This document shows positions 53,225 to 63,859 of a DNA stretch of 64,000 nucleotides, one piece after another. The stretch is from contig CAJMMQ010000009.1 in the NCBI GenBank assembly GCA_905214625.1, positions 36,274 to 100,273 of the forward strand. Reading direction: 5' to 3'. The first letter of the stretch is position 1; each line of letters starts with the position of its first letter. Source of the stretch: an uncultured bacterium (GTDB taxonomy: Bacteria > Bacteroidota > Bacteroidia > Bacteroidales > Bacteroidaceae). Under the pieces are notes generated by a model. It was not told the DNA's origin. It made no database searches and worked only from the letters and a program-made list of their open reading frames with translations. The translations under genes and the position numbers were made by a program.

Positions 53225-53335
53225 GGAACCGGCCACGCCCCAAACAGGGCACACCTGCATTATATAACATTAAGGCCAACGGCGGACATCCGCCACCGAT
53301 GACGATAATAATAAAATAAAAATATACAGACAGCT

Positions 53336-54604
53336 ATGGTAGCAAGAAAGAAAGAGGAAGAAACCGTGAGCATGGTTGACACCTTCAAAGAGTTTAAAGA
53401 TACCAAGAATATCGACCGTACCACTCTGATGAGTGTGCTGGAAGAAAGTTTCCGCAACGTTATCGCGAAGATTTTTGGCAGCGACGAGAACTTTGACGTT
53501 ATTGTCAACCCCGACAAAGGCGACTTCGAGATTTACCGCAACCGCATTGTTGTGGCCGACGGCGAGGTTAAAGACCAAAACAAAGAGATAGCCCTCAGCG
53601 ACGCAATAAAGATAGAGCCCGACTATGAGGTTGGCGAGGAAGTGAGCGAGAAGGTAGACTTCAGCAAGTTTGGCCGCCGCGCCATACTTAACCTCCGCCA
53701 GACTCTGGCCTCAAAAGTGCTGGAGCTTGAGCACGACAGCCTCTACAACAAGTATAAAGACCGTGTCGGTCAGGTTATTGCCGGCGAGGTTTATCAGGTG
53801 TGGAAGCGCGAGGTGCTGCTCGTAGACGACGAGAACAACGAGCTTATCCTGCCAAAGTCGGAGCAGATTCCCCATGATGTCTACCGCAAGGGCGAGACTG
53901 TCCGCGCCGTGATTAAAGAGGTTAACAACGACAACAACAACCCGAAGATTATTCTTTCACGCACCAGCAACATGTTCCTTGAGCGCCTGCTCGAGGCCGA
54001 AGTTCCCGAGATTGCCGACGGACTGATAACCATAAAGCGCATAGCCCGCATGCCGGGAGAGAGAGCCAAGATAGCCGTTGAGAGCTACGACGACCGTATA
54101 GACCCCGTTGGAGCCTGCGTCGGCGTTAAGGGCAGCCGCGTTCACGGCATCGTGCGCGAGCTGTGCAACGAGAACATCGACGTTGTAAACTACACCGCCA
54201 ACATCAAGCTCTTCATACAGCGCGCGCTCAGTCCGGCAAAGATTTCGAGCATCAACGTTGACGAGGAGAACAAGAAGGCAGAGGTTTATCTCCGTCCCGA
54301 AGAAGTTTCTCTGGCCATCGGCCGCGGCGGTATGAACATCAAGCTGGCCAGCATGCTTACCGAATATACTATCGACGTGTTCCGTGAGCTCGACGAGAGC
54401 GAGGTTGACGAGGACATCTATCTCGACGAGTTCTCTGACGAGATTGACCAGTGGATTATCGACTCGATAAAGGCCATAGGACTCGACACTGCCAAGGCCG
54501 TGCTCAACGCTCCGCGCGACATGCTCGTAGAGAAAGCCGACCTTGAGGAAGAGACCGTTGACAACGTGCTGAAGATACTCAGAGCCGAGTTTGAAGGAAA
54601 TTAA
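53336..54604 (+). CDS. nusA: Transcription factor NusA
   Basis: The 422-residue protein modulates pausing, termination and antitermination. N-terminal polymerase-binding domain (about 1-125), S1 domain (about 135-200, GQVIAGEVYQVWKREVLLVD), then KH1 and KH2 (GACVGVKGSRVHGIVREL and LAIGRGGMNIKLASMLTEY). It ends shortly after KH2 and a helical tail, without the acidic repeats found in E. coli, normal for this phylum. Its leader contains a terminator-like hairpin, which would allow autoregulation. Confidence 0.97.
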   Translation: MVARKKEEETVSMVDTFKEFKDTKNIDRTTLMSVLEESFRNVIAKIFGSDENFDVIVNPDKGDFEIYRNRIVVADGEVKDQNKEIALSDAIKIEPDYEVGEEVSEKVDFSKFGRRAILNLRQTLASKVLELEHDSLYNKYKDRVGQVIAGEVYQVWKREVLLVDDENNELILPKSEQIPHDVYRKGETVRAVIKEVNNDNNNPKIILSRTSNMFLERLLEAEVPEIADGLITIKRIARMPGERAKIAVESYDDRIDPVGACVGVKGSRVHGIVRELCNENIDVVNYTANIKLFIQRALSPAKISSINVDEENKKAEVYLRPEEVSLAIGRGGMNIKLASMLTEYTIDVFRELDESEVDEDIYLDEFSDEIDQWIIDSIKAIGLDTAKAVLNAPRDMLVEKADLEEETVDNVLKILRAEFEGN

Positions 54605-54611
54605 GTAGTTC

Positions 54612-54800
54612 ATAGTTCATAATGCATAATTCATAATCAGGCCGCAAGGCTTTTGGGTTGGCATTATGAGGCTTTAACCGCGGATGGGCGCCTGTAGCGT
54701 CTGCCGGACACAGATGCCAATTATGAATTATACATTCTGATGAGATTTTACGAATTATGAATTATTAAACAAATTTCGGCAACAGCCAATTACTAATTAA
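54612..54800. repeat. ATGAATT-type inverted repeats between nusA and infB
   Basis: CATAATTCATAAT (about 54624-54638) and AATTATGAATTAT (about 54719-54735 and again near 54752) are inverted, and a GGCAACAGCC mini-hairpin follows near 54778. The 201-bp gap therefore could fold into a long hairpin within an essential operon. Confidence 0.6.
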
Positions 54801-54805
54801 GAAAG

Positions 54806-57664
54806 ATGAGCATAAGATTAAATAAAGCAATACGAGAATTGAATATAGGACTCCAGACAGCAGTAGAGTTCCTGAAAAAAAGAAGTGACCTCGGAGAGGT
54901 TAAGGAAGAACTGAGCTTCAAGCTCAGCGACAGTCAGTATAATGCACTTGTCGAAGCGTTTAAGTCAGATAAAGAAGTGAGAAGCCAGGCCGAAAAGCTG
55001 TTGCTGAAGCACCCGAAAGAAAAGAAACGCCAGTCTGAAAGCAACAAGGAACAGAAATCTGACAACGCTACAAGAAGCGTGAGAACACAGAAATATACTC
55101 CTTTAGGCAAGATAGACCTTGACAGCATAGGCAAGAAGCCGGCACAAAAACCGGCATCTGCCCCAGAGAAACAGGCTGAAACCGCCAAGACAGAACAGCC
55201 AAAACCGGAAATAAAAGAACCGGTGAAGACAGAGGTTCAGGCGCAGCCACAGGAAAAGAAAGAAGAGCAGCAGGCAGAAACAAAGCCTGTTGAGACAGCT
55301 GCACCGGCACCGAAGGTTCAAGCTGTTGCCGAAGAAAAAGAACCCGAACAAAAGCCTGTACAGAATGAGCCGAGAGCTGAGCACAAGCCGGCTGAAGCAC
55401 CTGTAACGGCAGAAAAGCCGGAAGAGCCAGAAAAGCCGAAGGATGAAAACAAGATATTCACGCTGAAAAGCGAAAAGAAACTCGCACCTAAAGTCAACGT
55501 GCTTGGAAAGATTGACCTCGACTCGCTCAACCAGAGCACACGCCCAAAGAAAAAGACCAAAGAGGAGCGACGCAAGGAACGCGAGGAAAAGGCCATGCAA
55601 GCTCATCCTGACGGAAAGAAAAAGCGTTCGCGTATAACAAAGGAGCGGGTAAACATAGACCAGGCTGTCAAGCAGAACAACAACGGAGGAGGCGACGGAC
55701 ATGCCGAAAAGGGCAACGCCAAGAAGAAAAACCGCAAGCGTAACCATAAGCCGCTGGAGGTGAATGAGGAAGACGTTGCACGCCAGGTAAAAGAAACTCT
55801 GGCCCGACTCACCAGCAAGGGACAGAACAAGAAAGGTGCAAAATACCGTAAGGAGAAGCGCGAGGCCGTGCAGGAGCACCTGAAAGAGCAGCGCGCAGAG
55901 GCTAAGGCCGAGAGCAAGACGCTGAAGCTTACCGAGTTTGTTACCGTAAGCGAACTGGCAAGCATGATGAACGTATCTGTTAATCAGGTAATCGGTACCT
56001 GCATGAGCGTGGGCATAATGGTTTCTATCAACCAGCGTCTCGACGCAGAGACTATCAACCTTGTTGCCGATGAGTTCGGCTTCAAGACTGAGTATGTCAG
56101 TGCAGAAGTTTCTGAAGCCATAACCGAAGAGGAGGACGACGAGAACGACCTCGTGCCGCGCGCCCCGATTGTAACCGTTATGGGACATGTAGACCACGGT
56201 AAGACATCTCTGCTCGACCACATACGCAACACCAACGTAATTGCCGGCGAGGCAGGAGGTATCACCCAGCACATCGGAGCATACAACGTTACACTTAACG
56301 ACGGACGCGAAATAACGTTCCTCGACACTCCTGGTCACGAAGCCTTCACCGCCATGCGTGCCCGCGGAGCACAGGTAACCGACATCGCTATCATCATCAT
56401 CGCAGCCGACGACAGCGTGATGCCCACCACACGTGAGGCCATTGCCCACGCACAGGCTGCCAACGTGCCGATGGTGTTTGCCATAAACAAGATTGACAAA
56501 CCGGGAGCAAATCCCGACAAGATACGCGAAGACCTGGCAAACATGAACCTGCTCGTGGAAGAATGGGGAGGTAAATACCAATGTCAGGAAATAAGCGCAA
56601 AGAAGGGCATCGGCGTTGACGACCTCCTTGAAAAGGTTTTGCTTGAGGCCGAGATGCTCGACCTGAAAGCCAATCCAAACCGCAAGGCAACGGGAAGCAT
56701 CATTGAGTCGTCGCTCGACAAGGGACGCGGATATGTTTCTACGGTGCTCGTAAGCAACGGAACGCTGCGCGTCGGCGACAACGTGATAGCCGGAACAAGC
56801 TACGGCCGTATCAAGGCCATGTTCAACGAGCGCAACCAGCGCATTGAGCAAGCCCTGCCCGCCGAGCCGGCAATCATACTCGGACTGAACGGCGCGCCTA
56901 CTGCCGGCGACACCTTCCACGTGCTCGAGACAGAACAGGAGGCACGCGAAATTGCCAACAAGCGCCTGCAGCTGCAGCGCGAGCAGGGCCTGCGCACACA
57001 GAAGCGACTCACCCTCAGCGACATCAGCCACCGTATAGCCCTCGGCTCGTTCAAGGAGCTTAACATCATCGTCAAGGGTGACACCGACGGAAGTATCGAG
57101 GCTCTCAGCGACTCGTTCATCAAACTCTCTACCGAGAAGATTAAAGTGGACGTAATCTACAAGGCCGTAGGCCAGATTTCAGAGAGCGACGTTACGCTCG
57201 CCGACGCCTCAGACGCTCTCATCGTGGGCTTCCAGGTGCGTCCTTCGGCTGCAGCCCGCAAGCTGGCCGACCAGGAAGGCGTTGAAATAAACACCTATTC
57301 TGTAATCTACGATGCCATAGAAGATGTCAAGTCGGCTATGGAGGGTATGCTCGAGAAGGTTAAGAAAGAGGTTGTTACCGGTCAGGTTGAGGTACGCGAG
57401 GTTTACCACATCTCAAAGGTTGGAACCGTTGCCGGAGCATACGTAACCGAAGGCAAGGTTCACCGTGTTGACAAAGCCCGCGTGGTGCGCGACGGTATCG
57501 TGGTTCACACAGGCGAGATAAACGCCCTGAAGCGCTTTAAGGACGATGTAAAGGAAGTTGGCGTAAACTTCGAGTGCGGTATCAGCCTCGTAAACTTCAA
57601 CGACATTCAGGTTGGCGACATCCTTGAAACGTTTACTGAAATCGAGGTGAAACAGAAACTATAA
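54806..57664 (+). CDS. infB: Translation initiation factor IF-2
   Basis: This 952-residue GTPase delivers initiator tRNA to the ribosome. The N-terminal part (to about 445) is a long charged, Lys/Glu/Pro-rich region with an IF2-N domain at the start ([20 protein letters not shown]) and a second one near 370-420. The G domain has GHVDHGKT (460-467), DTPGH (507-511) and NKID. Domains II-IV follow to the end. Length is normal for Bacteroidales. It is the last gene of the operon. Confidence 0.98.
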   Translation: MSIRLNKAIRELNIGLQTAVEFLKKRSDLGEVKEELSFKLSDSQYNALVEAFKSDKEVRSQAEKLLLKHPKEKKRQSESNKEQKSDNATRSVRTQKYTPLGKIDLDSIGKKPAQKPASAPEKQAETAKTEQPKPEIKEPVKTEVQAQPQEKKEEQQAETKPVETAAPAPKVQAVAEEKEPEQKPVQNEPRAEHKPAEAPVTAEKPEEPEKPKDENKIFTLKSEKKLAPKVNVLGKIDLDSLNQSTRPKKKTKEERRKEREEKAMQAHPDGKKKRSRITKERVNIDQAVKQNNNGGGDGHAEKGNAKKKNRKRNHKPLEVNEEDVARQVKETLARLTSKGQNKKGAKYRKEKREAVQEHLKEQRAEAKAESKTLKLTEFVTVSELASMMNVSVNQVIGTCMSVGIMVSINQRLDAETINLVADEFGFKTEYVSAEVSEAITEEEDDENDLVPRAPIVTVMGHVDHGKTSLLDHIRNTNVIAGEAGGITQHIGAYNVTLNDGREITFLDTPGHEAFTAMRARGAQVTDIAIIIIAADDSVMPTTREAIAHAQAANVPMVFAINKIDKPGANPDKIREDLANMNLLVEEWGGKYQCQEISAKKGIGVDDLLEKVLLEAEMLDLKANPNRKATGSIIESSLDKGRGYVSTVLVSNGTLRVGDNVIAGTSYGRIKAMFNERNQRIEQALPAEPAIILGLNGAPTAGDTFHVLETEQEAREIANKRLQLQREQGLRTQKRLTLSDISHRIALGSFKELNIIVKGDTDGSIEALSDSFIKLSTEKIKVDVIYKAVGQISESDVTLADASDALIVGFQVRPSAAARKLADQEGVEINTYSVIYDAIEDVKSAMEGMLEKVKKEVVTGQVEVREVYHISKVGTVAGAYVTEGKVHRVDKARVVRDGIVVHTGEINALKRFKDDVKEVGVNFECGISLVNFNDIQVGDILETFTEIEVKQKL

Positions 57665-57736
57665 TGTGGGGCATGCAGTAAGGCCGTAACTTACGCTAAC
57701 TTCTGTTTTAGCTTACACATATTTATATTAAACTTA

Positions 57737-57815
57737 AAAGTCAAGAAGCCGGGACTGCCTTTCGGGGACGTGTTTTCAAACCGTCCGAAGGCCACAATCC
57801 TTACTTCCTGACTTT
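57737..57815 (+). terminator. Branched hairpin after infB (terminator or structured RNA)
   Basis: Outer stem AAAGTCA (57737-57743) with TGACTTT (57809-57815) followed by TTTGTTGCC, and an inner stem GCCTTTCGGGGACG (57757-57770) with CGTCCGAAGGC (57782-57792) and small bulges. It starts 72 bp after the infB stop. The T run after the outer stem supports termination. Confidence 0.6.
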
Positions 57816-58239
57816 TTTGTTGCCATATTTTTACAACCGCGATAGACTTATCACAACCACACATAAACCTGCCCATAGCGCTAAACACTACCCAAATTAC
57901 CGCATAAATAATCAACTTTAACCCAAATCCGTCATTAGGATTCGGCAGGATTTATGTTTTCTATTGTCATAAAGAGAATAAACAAACGGAAAGAATAACC
58001 TTACTATTTTTAGACCAAACAGCCGAACACACCTACAAATATTCTTTATCGCCGTCTTAAGTATCAAAAAATAAAGTTTTCAAAAAGTAATATAAAAGTA
58101 ACCATTTTATTATGTCTTACTGACCATCTTTTTACAAAGAGGTAGCAGGTTACGCTAATTTTTGAGTAAAAAACTATTTTTTTTGATTTTTAGCATGTTT
58201 TTTTCATGTTATCTTATAGCTGAGAATAAAAAAAAAAAT
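57816..58239. other. AT-rich gap before susC
   Basis: No gene seen. It contains TTAACCCAAATCCGTCATTA near 57919, a member of the motif family also at 49127 and 28375. Confidence 0.45.
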
Positions 58240-58501
58240 TATATTTGCAAAAAAGAAATAACCTAATACGAGGAAAAACATAAGCCTTGATATGGTTAAA
58301 ATATACATTGCTGCAAGAATACATAATCTTACTTTGGGAAGTTATTGAAAACTTTATATGTGATTTTATTGACTTACGTCTTTAATCCTAAACCTATTTA
58401 AAACTACAATAAGCAAAGTACTAAAAACAACCATTGGCACGCGCTGGCACGTAATTGTATGTGTCACTTAAGTCGGCGCTTAGTAATATCTTTGTCACTT
58501 A
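58240..58501 (+). promoter_or_regulatory. Leader and candidate promoters of susC
   Basis: Two -7-like elements are present: TATATTTG (58240-58247), giving a leader of about 270 nt, and TATCTTTG (58487-58494), giving about 24 nt. Neither has a TTTG at the right distance, as expected for an activated promoter. TGTCACTTA occurs twice, at 58462-58470 and 58493-58501, 31 bp apart, on one face of the helix. Confidence 0.45.
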
Positions 58502-58524
58502 TGTTTAACAACAGAATTAAGAAT

Positions 58525-61500
58525 ATGAAAAAAAACATGAAGCATTATTCAGGCAAAGCCTTGACAAAAACTTCTGTCATTTTCAGCTTATCAGCCCTCT
58601 TGTGCATACCGGTTTGCGGCTATGCGGAGAACGCAGAAGCAAAGGATATGGCGGTACAGGTGGTTCAGCAGAGCCGCACGGTAAAAGGTACTATCACTGA
58701 CGAGACCGGTGAACCTATGATTGGAGTCACCGTCAGAGTAAAAGGCAGCAAAGCAGCAGCTGTAACCGACTTGGATGGCAGATTCTCAATATCTGCCAAT
58801 GCGAGCGACCAGCTTGAAATAACCTACATCGGCTATGCAACTCAGACTGTCAGCGCCAGTAACACATCGCTGAGCATACAGATGAAGCCAGATTCTGCAA
58901 CCGAACTCGACGACGTTGTCGTAATTGGTTACGGTACGATGAAAAGACGCGACCTTACCGGTGCGGTTACTTCTGTAAAAGCTGAAGATATTACTCTTAC
59001 ACCGGCATCTAACCCGATAGAGGCATTACAAGGAAAAGTAGCCGGATTGGATATCACAAAATCAAGCGGTCAGGCCGGAGCATCCATAAGTATGCAATTA
59101 CGTGGTACACGTTCATTCACCGCCAGTGGTAATCCTACAGTAATCATCGATGGCATGCCAGGCAACCTCAGCACCATCAACGCAAACGATATTGAAAGCA
59201 TTGAAGTACTCAAAGACGCTTCGTCTACAGCAGTCTATGGTTCTGCCGGTGCAAACGGTGTTATTATTGTTACAACAAAGAGCGGAAAAGAAGGCAAAGC
59301 CAAAGTTAACTTTAACGCTTATGTGGGTATAAACGGATGGTCTGAAGTACCTGAGGTCTACGATGGACCTGGTTACTTCAACATGCGTAAACAAGCACAG
59401 ATTGAATCTGGAGGATACATAGACGACGCCAGTGTACTCGGCAATACAAATGCATGGGAAGCTTATCAAAAAGGACAATATATCGACTGGGCGGATGCTC
59501 TGCTCAAAACTGGAGTAATACAGAACTACTCTGTATCTGTAAGCGGTGGAACAGAAAAGACAAAGGCATACATGTCACTTAACTTCACCGATGAGCAGGG
59601 ACAGTATGAGAACGACGACTATAAAGTTTACTCTACAAATATACGCGTAGACCACGAGTTGAAAAAATGGCTCTCTATCGGTATAAACATGCAGGGCAGC
59701 TACGTATACAAGAACTCAGCCTATGCAAAGCTCGACCGTGCACTTCAGGCTAACCCGATAGGCTCACTTTATGACGAAAACGGAAACGCAAACGTTGAAA
59801 CCATACCAGGAAGCGGTGCCGTAAGTCTTCTCGTAAACAACAAGAGCAACTACCGCAACAACAATCAGGTGTCGCGTATCTATCTTAATCCATACATACG
59901 TATTAACCCGCTGAAAGGTCTTACATTCGAGAGCCGCCTCAATGCTTCGCTCACATTCAACAAGAGCAACAAATTTGACGGAATAGGATCCTACAGTTAC
60001 TATTTCAACAATGGTGCCGGTGCAACAGGAACAAACTCTGGAGTATACGCCTCTGTTGAGCAAACTAACGGATATAACTATAAATGGGAGAACATACTTA
60101 CATATAACTTCCAAATAAATAAGGATCACGATTTCACGCTTACCGGCGTGACATCATGGAATCACAACAGACAGGAGTACACATACTCGTATGCAGACAA
60201 CCTTACTACGAACACTTACCAATGGCACAATTTGGGAGCCGGACAGAACCAGAAAGTCAAATCGACTTACACTATGTCAAAAGGCATGGGTCTCGTTGGC
60301 CGTATCAACTATTCTTACAAAGGCAAATATCTTGCTTCAGCATCAGTAAGATACGACGGTTCTTCACGCTTAGCCGAAGGCAACCAATGGGATGTATTCC
60401 CGGCATTCTCACTTGGATGGCGAATCTCTGAGGAGAAATTCATGGAAAATACGCGCAGCTGGCTCGACAACCTGAAGATTAGAGCAGGTTATGGTGTTAC
60501 AGGTACTGCCGCCATCGACGAATATTCAAGCCTCTCTGTACTCGAACAAGGCTACTACGGACTCGGCGGAACAAAATTACCGGCATATCACTTCAGCCAG
60601 AACGTAGCAAACATAAACCTTGGATGGGAAAAATCCAAGAACACCAACGTAGGTCTTGATGCCAGTTTCCTGAACGGACGCATTGATATGTCGCTCGACT
60701 GGTATTTCACCAAAACAGAAGACGTTATCTGGCAGAAAGCGTTGCCTATAACCAACGGCGGATACAACTCTTCAGCGTATTACATGACTAACATGAACAT
60801 CTGCGAAACAGAGACATCTGGTCTTGAACTTGCGCTTAATACCCGCAACATAGTTACAAAAGACTTCACATGGACCTCTAACCTCACATTCACATGGAAC
60901 AAGGAGAAGATAACCAAGTTGGCTACTCCCGATGCTGAGTATGTAACGAACGGTGACAACGGTCTTGTGCTGATGAAAGGTGAAGCTGTAAACTCTTGGT
61001 ATCACTATAAACTTAACGGTGTATGGAAAACTTCTGAAGCAGCTGACGCAGCCGTATTCGGAGCAAAGCCCGGTGACATCAAGATTGACGTTCCGGGAAT
61101 GATACACAACGGCGAGGGTTCTTACTCTAAATGGGTTGAACGCGAGAATGCTGAAACCGGAGAGATTGAACGTGTACTCGAAACATATACTGCAGACAAT
61201 CCTTACGTTGTAAGCAGCAACGACTATCAGGTTCTCGGACACAAGAATCCGGATTGGACAATGGGATTCAAAAATACATTTACATACAAGAACTTCGACC
61301 TAAGCATCTATCTCTACTGGCGCTGGGGGCAGACTATCAAGTATGACATGCTCGGCAACTATGATCCGACAGGTGCGAAGAACTTCCCGACATACTTTGA
61401 CTATTGGACTCAAGAAACAGGTGATCAGGATCACTATTTCCCTGCGCTCAACTCTTCACGTGACATCACTACTTACACAGGATATTACGCACTCTCTTAT

Positions 61501-61728
61501 GTCGATGGTTCTTTCTTCAAGATTAAGAACATAACACTCGGCTACACACTGCCGCAGAAGTGGGCTAAGTCTGTCGGTATCGAAAACTTCCGCGTTTACG
61601 CCACACTTACCAACCCACTCGTTATACAGAAAAGCGATTTGCTTAAGAACTATGATCCTGAAATGGACGGTGGCATAGACTATCCGCTGACAAAACAGTT
61701 TGTGTTCGGTGTGAACCTTACTTTCTAA
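58525..61728 (+). CDS. susC: SusC/RagA-family TonB-dependent glycan transporter
   Basis: From MKKNMKHYSG (58525) the protein has 1067 residues. A signal peptide is followed by the carboxypeptidase-like domain (VKGTITDETGEPMIGVTVRV), the SusC signature LDDVVVIGYGTMKRRDLTGA, a plug (SNPIEALQGKVAGLDI and IESIEVLKDASSTAVYGSAG) and a 22-strand barrel to the final FVFGVNLTF with a terminal Phe. It imports oligosaccharides or peptides bound by SusD using TonB energy. The ORF opens upstream at 58459, but residues there do not look like a signal peptide. It is 45 bp before susD. The substrate cannot be inferred from this window. Confidence 0.95.
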   Translation: MKKNMKHYSGKALTKTSVIFSLSALLCIPVCGYAENAEAKDMAVQVVQQSRTVKGTITDETGEPMIGVTVRVKGSKAAAVTDLDGRFSISANASDQLEITYIGYATQTVSASNTSLSIQMKPDSATELDDVVVIGYGTMKRRDLTGAVTSVKAEDITLTPASNPIEALQGKVAGLDITKSSGQAGASISMQLRGTRSFTASGNPTVIIDGMPGNLSTINANDIESIEVLKDASSTAVYGSAGANGVIIVTTKSGKEGKAKVNFNAYVGINGWSEVPEVYDGPGYFNMRKQAQIESGGYIDDASVLGNTNAWEAYQKGQYIDWADALLKTGVIQNYSVSVSGGTEKTKAYMSLNFTDEQGQYENDDYKVYSTNIRVDHELKKWLSIGINMQGSYVYKNSAYAKLDRALQANPIGSLYDENGNANVETIPGSGAVSLLVNNKSNYRNNNQVSRIYLNPYIRINPLKGLTFESRLNASLTFNKSNKFDGIGSYSYYFNNGAGATGTNSGVYASVEQTNGYNYKWENILTYNFQINKDHDFTLTGVTSWNHNRQEYTYSYADNLTTNTYQWHNLGAGQNQKVKSTYTMSKGMGLVGRINYSYKGKYLASASVRYDGSSRLAEGNQWDVFPAFSLGWRISEEKFMENTRSWLDNLKIRAGYGVTGTAAIDEYSSLSVLEQGYYGLGGTKLPAYHFSQNVANINLGWEKSKNTNVGLDASFLNGRIDMSLDWYFTKTEDVIWQKALPITNGGYNSSAYYMTNMNICETETSGLELALNTRNIVTKDFTWTSNLTFTWNKEKITKLATPDAEYVTNGDNGLVLMKGEAVNSWYHYKLNGVWKTSEAADAAVFGAKPGDIKIDVPGMIHNGEGSYSKWVERENAETGEIERVLETYTADNPYVVSSNDYQVLGHKNPDWTMGFKNTFTYKNFDLSIYLYWRWGQTIKYDMLGNYDPTGAKNFPTYFDYWTQETGDQDHYFPALNSSRDITTYTGYYALSYVDGSFFKIKNITLGYTLPQKWAKSVGIENFRVYATLTNPLVIQKSDLLKNYDPEMDGGIDYPLTKQFVFGVNLTF

Positions 61729-61773
61729 AATCATAAAGCACTCTGACACTATTAAATGTTGTTATAACTAAAA

Positions 61774-63759
61774 ATGAAAGTAAAACTTATGAAAACAAAA
61801 TTATTATATACGGCAATTATAGCCGGAACGCTGAGCTTCTCATCCTGTGAGCTCGACGAATACAACCCAACCGGCGGCGACGCAACCATCGAAGCGTTCG
61901 ACGCATGGTCTGGACTTGAGACTTACTGCTACTCGCCTCTGGCCGAACAGCTCTACAGCGTATATGACTTCATGTCTGTAGCCGAAGGAGGTACCGACAT
62001 GTGGCTGACTCCGGGTGGAAATCCCGACTACGCAAAACAGCTCATCTACTATGATGGACTGACAACTAACACCAACGGTTCTAACAAGGTGTTCAAGCAG
62101 GCTTACTCTTGCATAGCATCATGCAATGCCGTCATAAACAACGCCGACAACGTAGAAGGCATAACAGACTACGACAAGAGAATACTTACAGCCGAGGCAA
62201 AAACCCTGAGAGCGTTCTACAACCTGCTGCTTGTAACTTACTACGGTCCCGTAACGTTGAGTCAGGAGGATATCAGTAAGGGCGAAACCAACGTAAGACC
62301 GACACGCAACACTGTTGAAGAATTTTATACTGCTATTATCAAAGATCTCACTGAGGCTTCTAACGAGCTCGACGTTCAGCCTTACGGCGGCAACTATGCA
62401 CGCGTATGCAAAAAGACCGCCCTCGGACTACTCGCACGTGCCTATGCACAAGGTGCAGGCGAAGGTCTCTCTGAAAACGGAGTAAGCTACTGGCAAAGAG
62501 CAAAAGACGTGGCTGACGACATCATCAACAACGCCTCTGCATACAATGTTTATTTATATACAGACGTATCCGACCTGTGGGCACAGGCTAACAACCGCAA
62601 CAACCCGGAGGCTCTGTTCATAGTTTCAGGACGTGACGCCAACGATGAGTCGTATAATTATGTGAACTGCAACAACAACTTATTCACATACACAATCTGT
62701 AACCCCTACAAGTGTAGCGACATCTACACACGTGCAGATAATACCAACTATTATCTCGGACGTACTAACAACAACACACTTGCACCAACTAAGTACACAA
62801 TCAATGTGTTCGATCCGTCATGGGACAAGCGATATGAAAATACATTCATGACAGCATTCGGTCTCTTTTCAATGGTTGATGCCGGCTGGGTAGGACCTTA
62901 CAGCGCATGCCGCGTAAAGATAACACCTAATCTTATTACAAAATATGGTATCGGTGAACAATATGTAGGTCAGTATATATATCCTTATGTTGACATGGCA
63001 ACATCTACATCTGCCTACGGAGGTAATCAGTATTACCCCACCGGTATATGGGCCAAGGGTGACCACAGCGGCGACACAAAGAACCTCATAAAAGATGTAA
63101 AGAACGTCTACGTGGTTGACTATCCCGTTGCAGAAGACGATGACCGCTTTGCCATCGTGCTCTCAAGAGACTACAAGAGCGCTGAAGAAAAGGCCAAGAG
63201 CATCTACTTCACTGTTAACATCGACGACCTGTTCGACGGAGACCAATACAAAACAGCACAGTTTGACGGAACAAACTCTTATCAGCTCTATCCGTCGCTC
63301 ATCAAATACGACTGGTGCTACAACGGTGTTGTTGGTAATCACATGCAGCGCCGTAACGGTGACATGATGGTTATGCGTACAGCAGAAGTATATCTCATCG
63401 CTGCAGAAGCATGCCAGCAGCTTGGAAATCCACAGGAAGCTGTAAAATACCTGAAGCCGCTCCGCGACCGCGCGGCACGTCCGGGAACCGTTGCCCCTGA
63501 ATTGACAGAGGTTACTGAAGAAACAATTCTGGATGAGTATGCACGCGAAATGGCCGGCGAGTTCTGCCGCTGGGCTCTTCTCAAGCGCCACCATAAGTTG
63601 GGTGAACGCATAAAGCTCTACAACTCTCGTGCAGCACGTTACTTCAACGAGGACATACATTACAACCGTCCTATCTCTGCCGACTTCCTCAACCAGATTG
63701 AGAATAAAGACGAATACGGAGACAATGGATATGGAACTACACCAAGTAAAGGATATTAA
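61774..63759 (+). CDS. susD: SusD/RagB-family surface glycan-binding lipoprotein
   Basis: The 661-residue protein has lipobox FSSC (Cys25 from the first Met; a second Met five codons on is equally good). It has the family layout: TPR-like helices around EAKTLRAFYNLLLVTYYGPV and PTRNTVEEFYTAIIKDLTEA, and the C-terminal block MVMRTAEVYLIAAEACQQLG then LDEYAREMAGEFCRWALLKR. It caps SusC and captures ligand. It is followed by a hairpin and a further signal-peptide gene. Confidence 0.95.
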   Translation: MKVKLMKTKLLYTAIIAGTLSFSSCELDEYNPTGGDATIEAFDAWSGLETYCYSPLAEQLYSVYDFMSVAEGGTDMWLTPGGNPDYAKQLIYYDGLTTNTNGSNKVFKQAYSCIASCNAVINNADNVEGITDYDKRILTAEAKTLRAFYNLLLVTYYGPVTLSQEDISKGETNVRPTRNTVEEFYTAIIKDLTEASNELDVQPYGGNYARVCKKTALGLLARAYAQGAGEGLSENGVSYWQRAKDVADDIINNASAYNVYLYTDVSDLWAQANNRNNPEALFIVSGRDANDESYNYVNCNNNLFTYTICNPYKCSDIYTRADNTNYYLGRTNNNTLAPTKYTINVFDPSWDKRYENTFMTAFGLFSMVDAGWVGPYSACRVKITPNLITKYGIGEQYVGQYIYPYVDMATSTSAYGGNQYYPTGIWAKGDHSGDTKNLIKDVKNVYVVDYPVAEDDDRFAIVLSRDYKSAEEKAKSIYFTVNIDDLFDGDQYKTAQFDGTNSYQLYPSLIKYDWCYNGVVGNHMQRRNGDMMVMRTAEVYLIAAEACQQLGNPQEAVKYLKPLRDRAARPGTVAPELTEVTEETILDEYAREMAGEFCRWALLKRHHKLGERIKLYNSRAARYFNEDIHYNRPISADFLNQIENKDEYGDNGYGTTPSKGY

Positions 63760-63782
63760 CCTCTAGATAATATAATAACATA

Positions 63783-63817
63783 AAATGTCGGGGCATACCG
63801 AAAATGTCCCGACATTT
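63783..63817 (+). terminator. Hairpin between susD and the next gene
   Basis: AAATGTCGGGGCA (63783-63795) pairs with TGTCCCGACATTT (63805-63817) with one G-T pair across a 9-nt loop, followed by ATTAAAATCTT. It lies 24 bp after susD. It may lower expression of downstream genes relative to susCD or stabilise the susCD mRNA. Confidence 0.6.
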
Positions 63818-63859
63818 ATTAAAATCTTAATTTTATTATTTACTTAAAAACAATTAATT

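Noticed and set aside
55103..57031. 642-codon frame opposite infB
   Set aside because: Antisense shadow of a highly conserved gene; Leu/Val/His-rich with no domain. Same reasoning for the long frames opposite the TPR lipoprotein (15462-17102) and the EnvC-like gene (13202-14299).
58444..58460. TGGCACG repeats resembling a sigma-54 -24 box
   Set aside because: The -12 GC is not at the right distance, so the promoter match fails.
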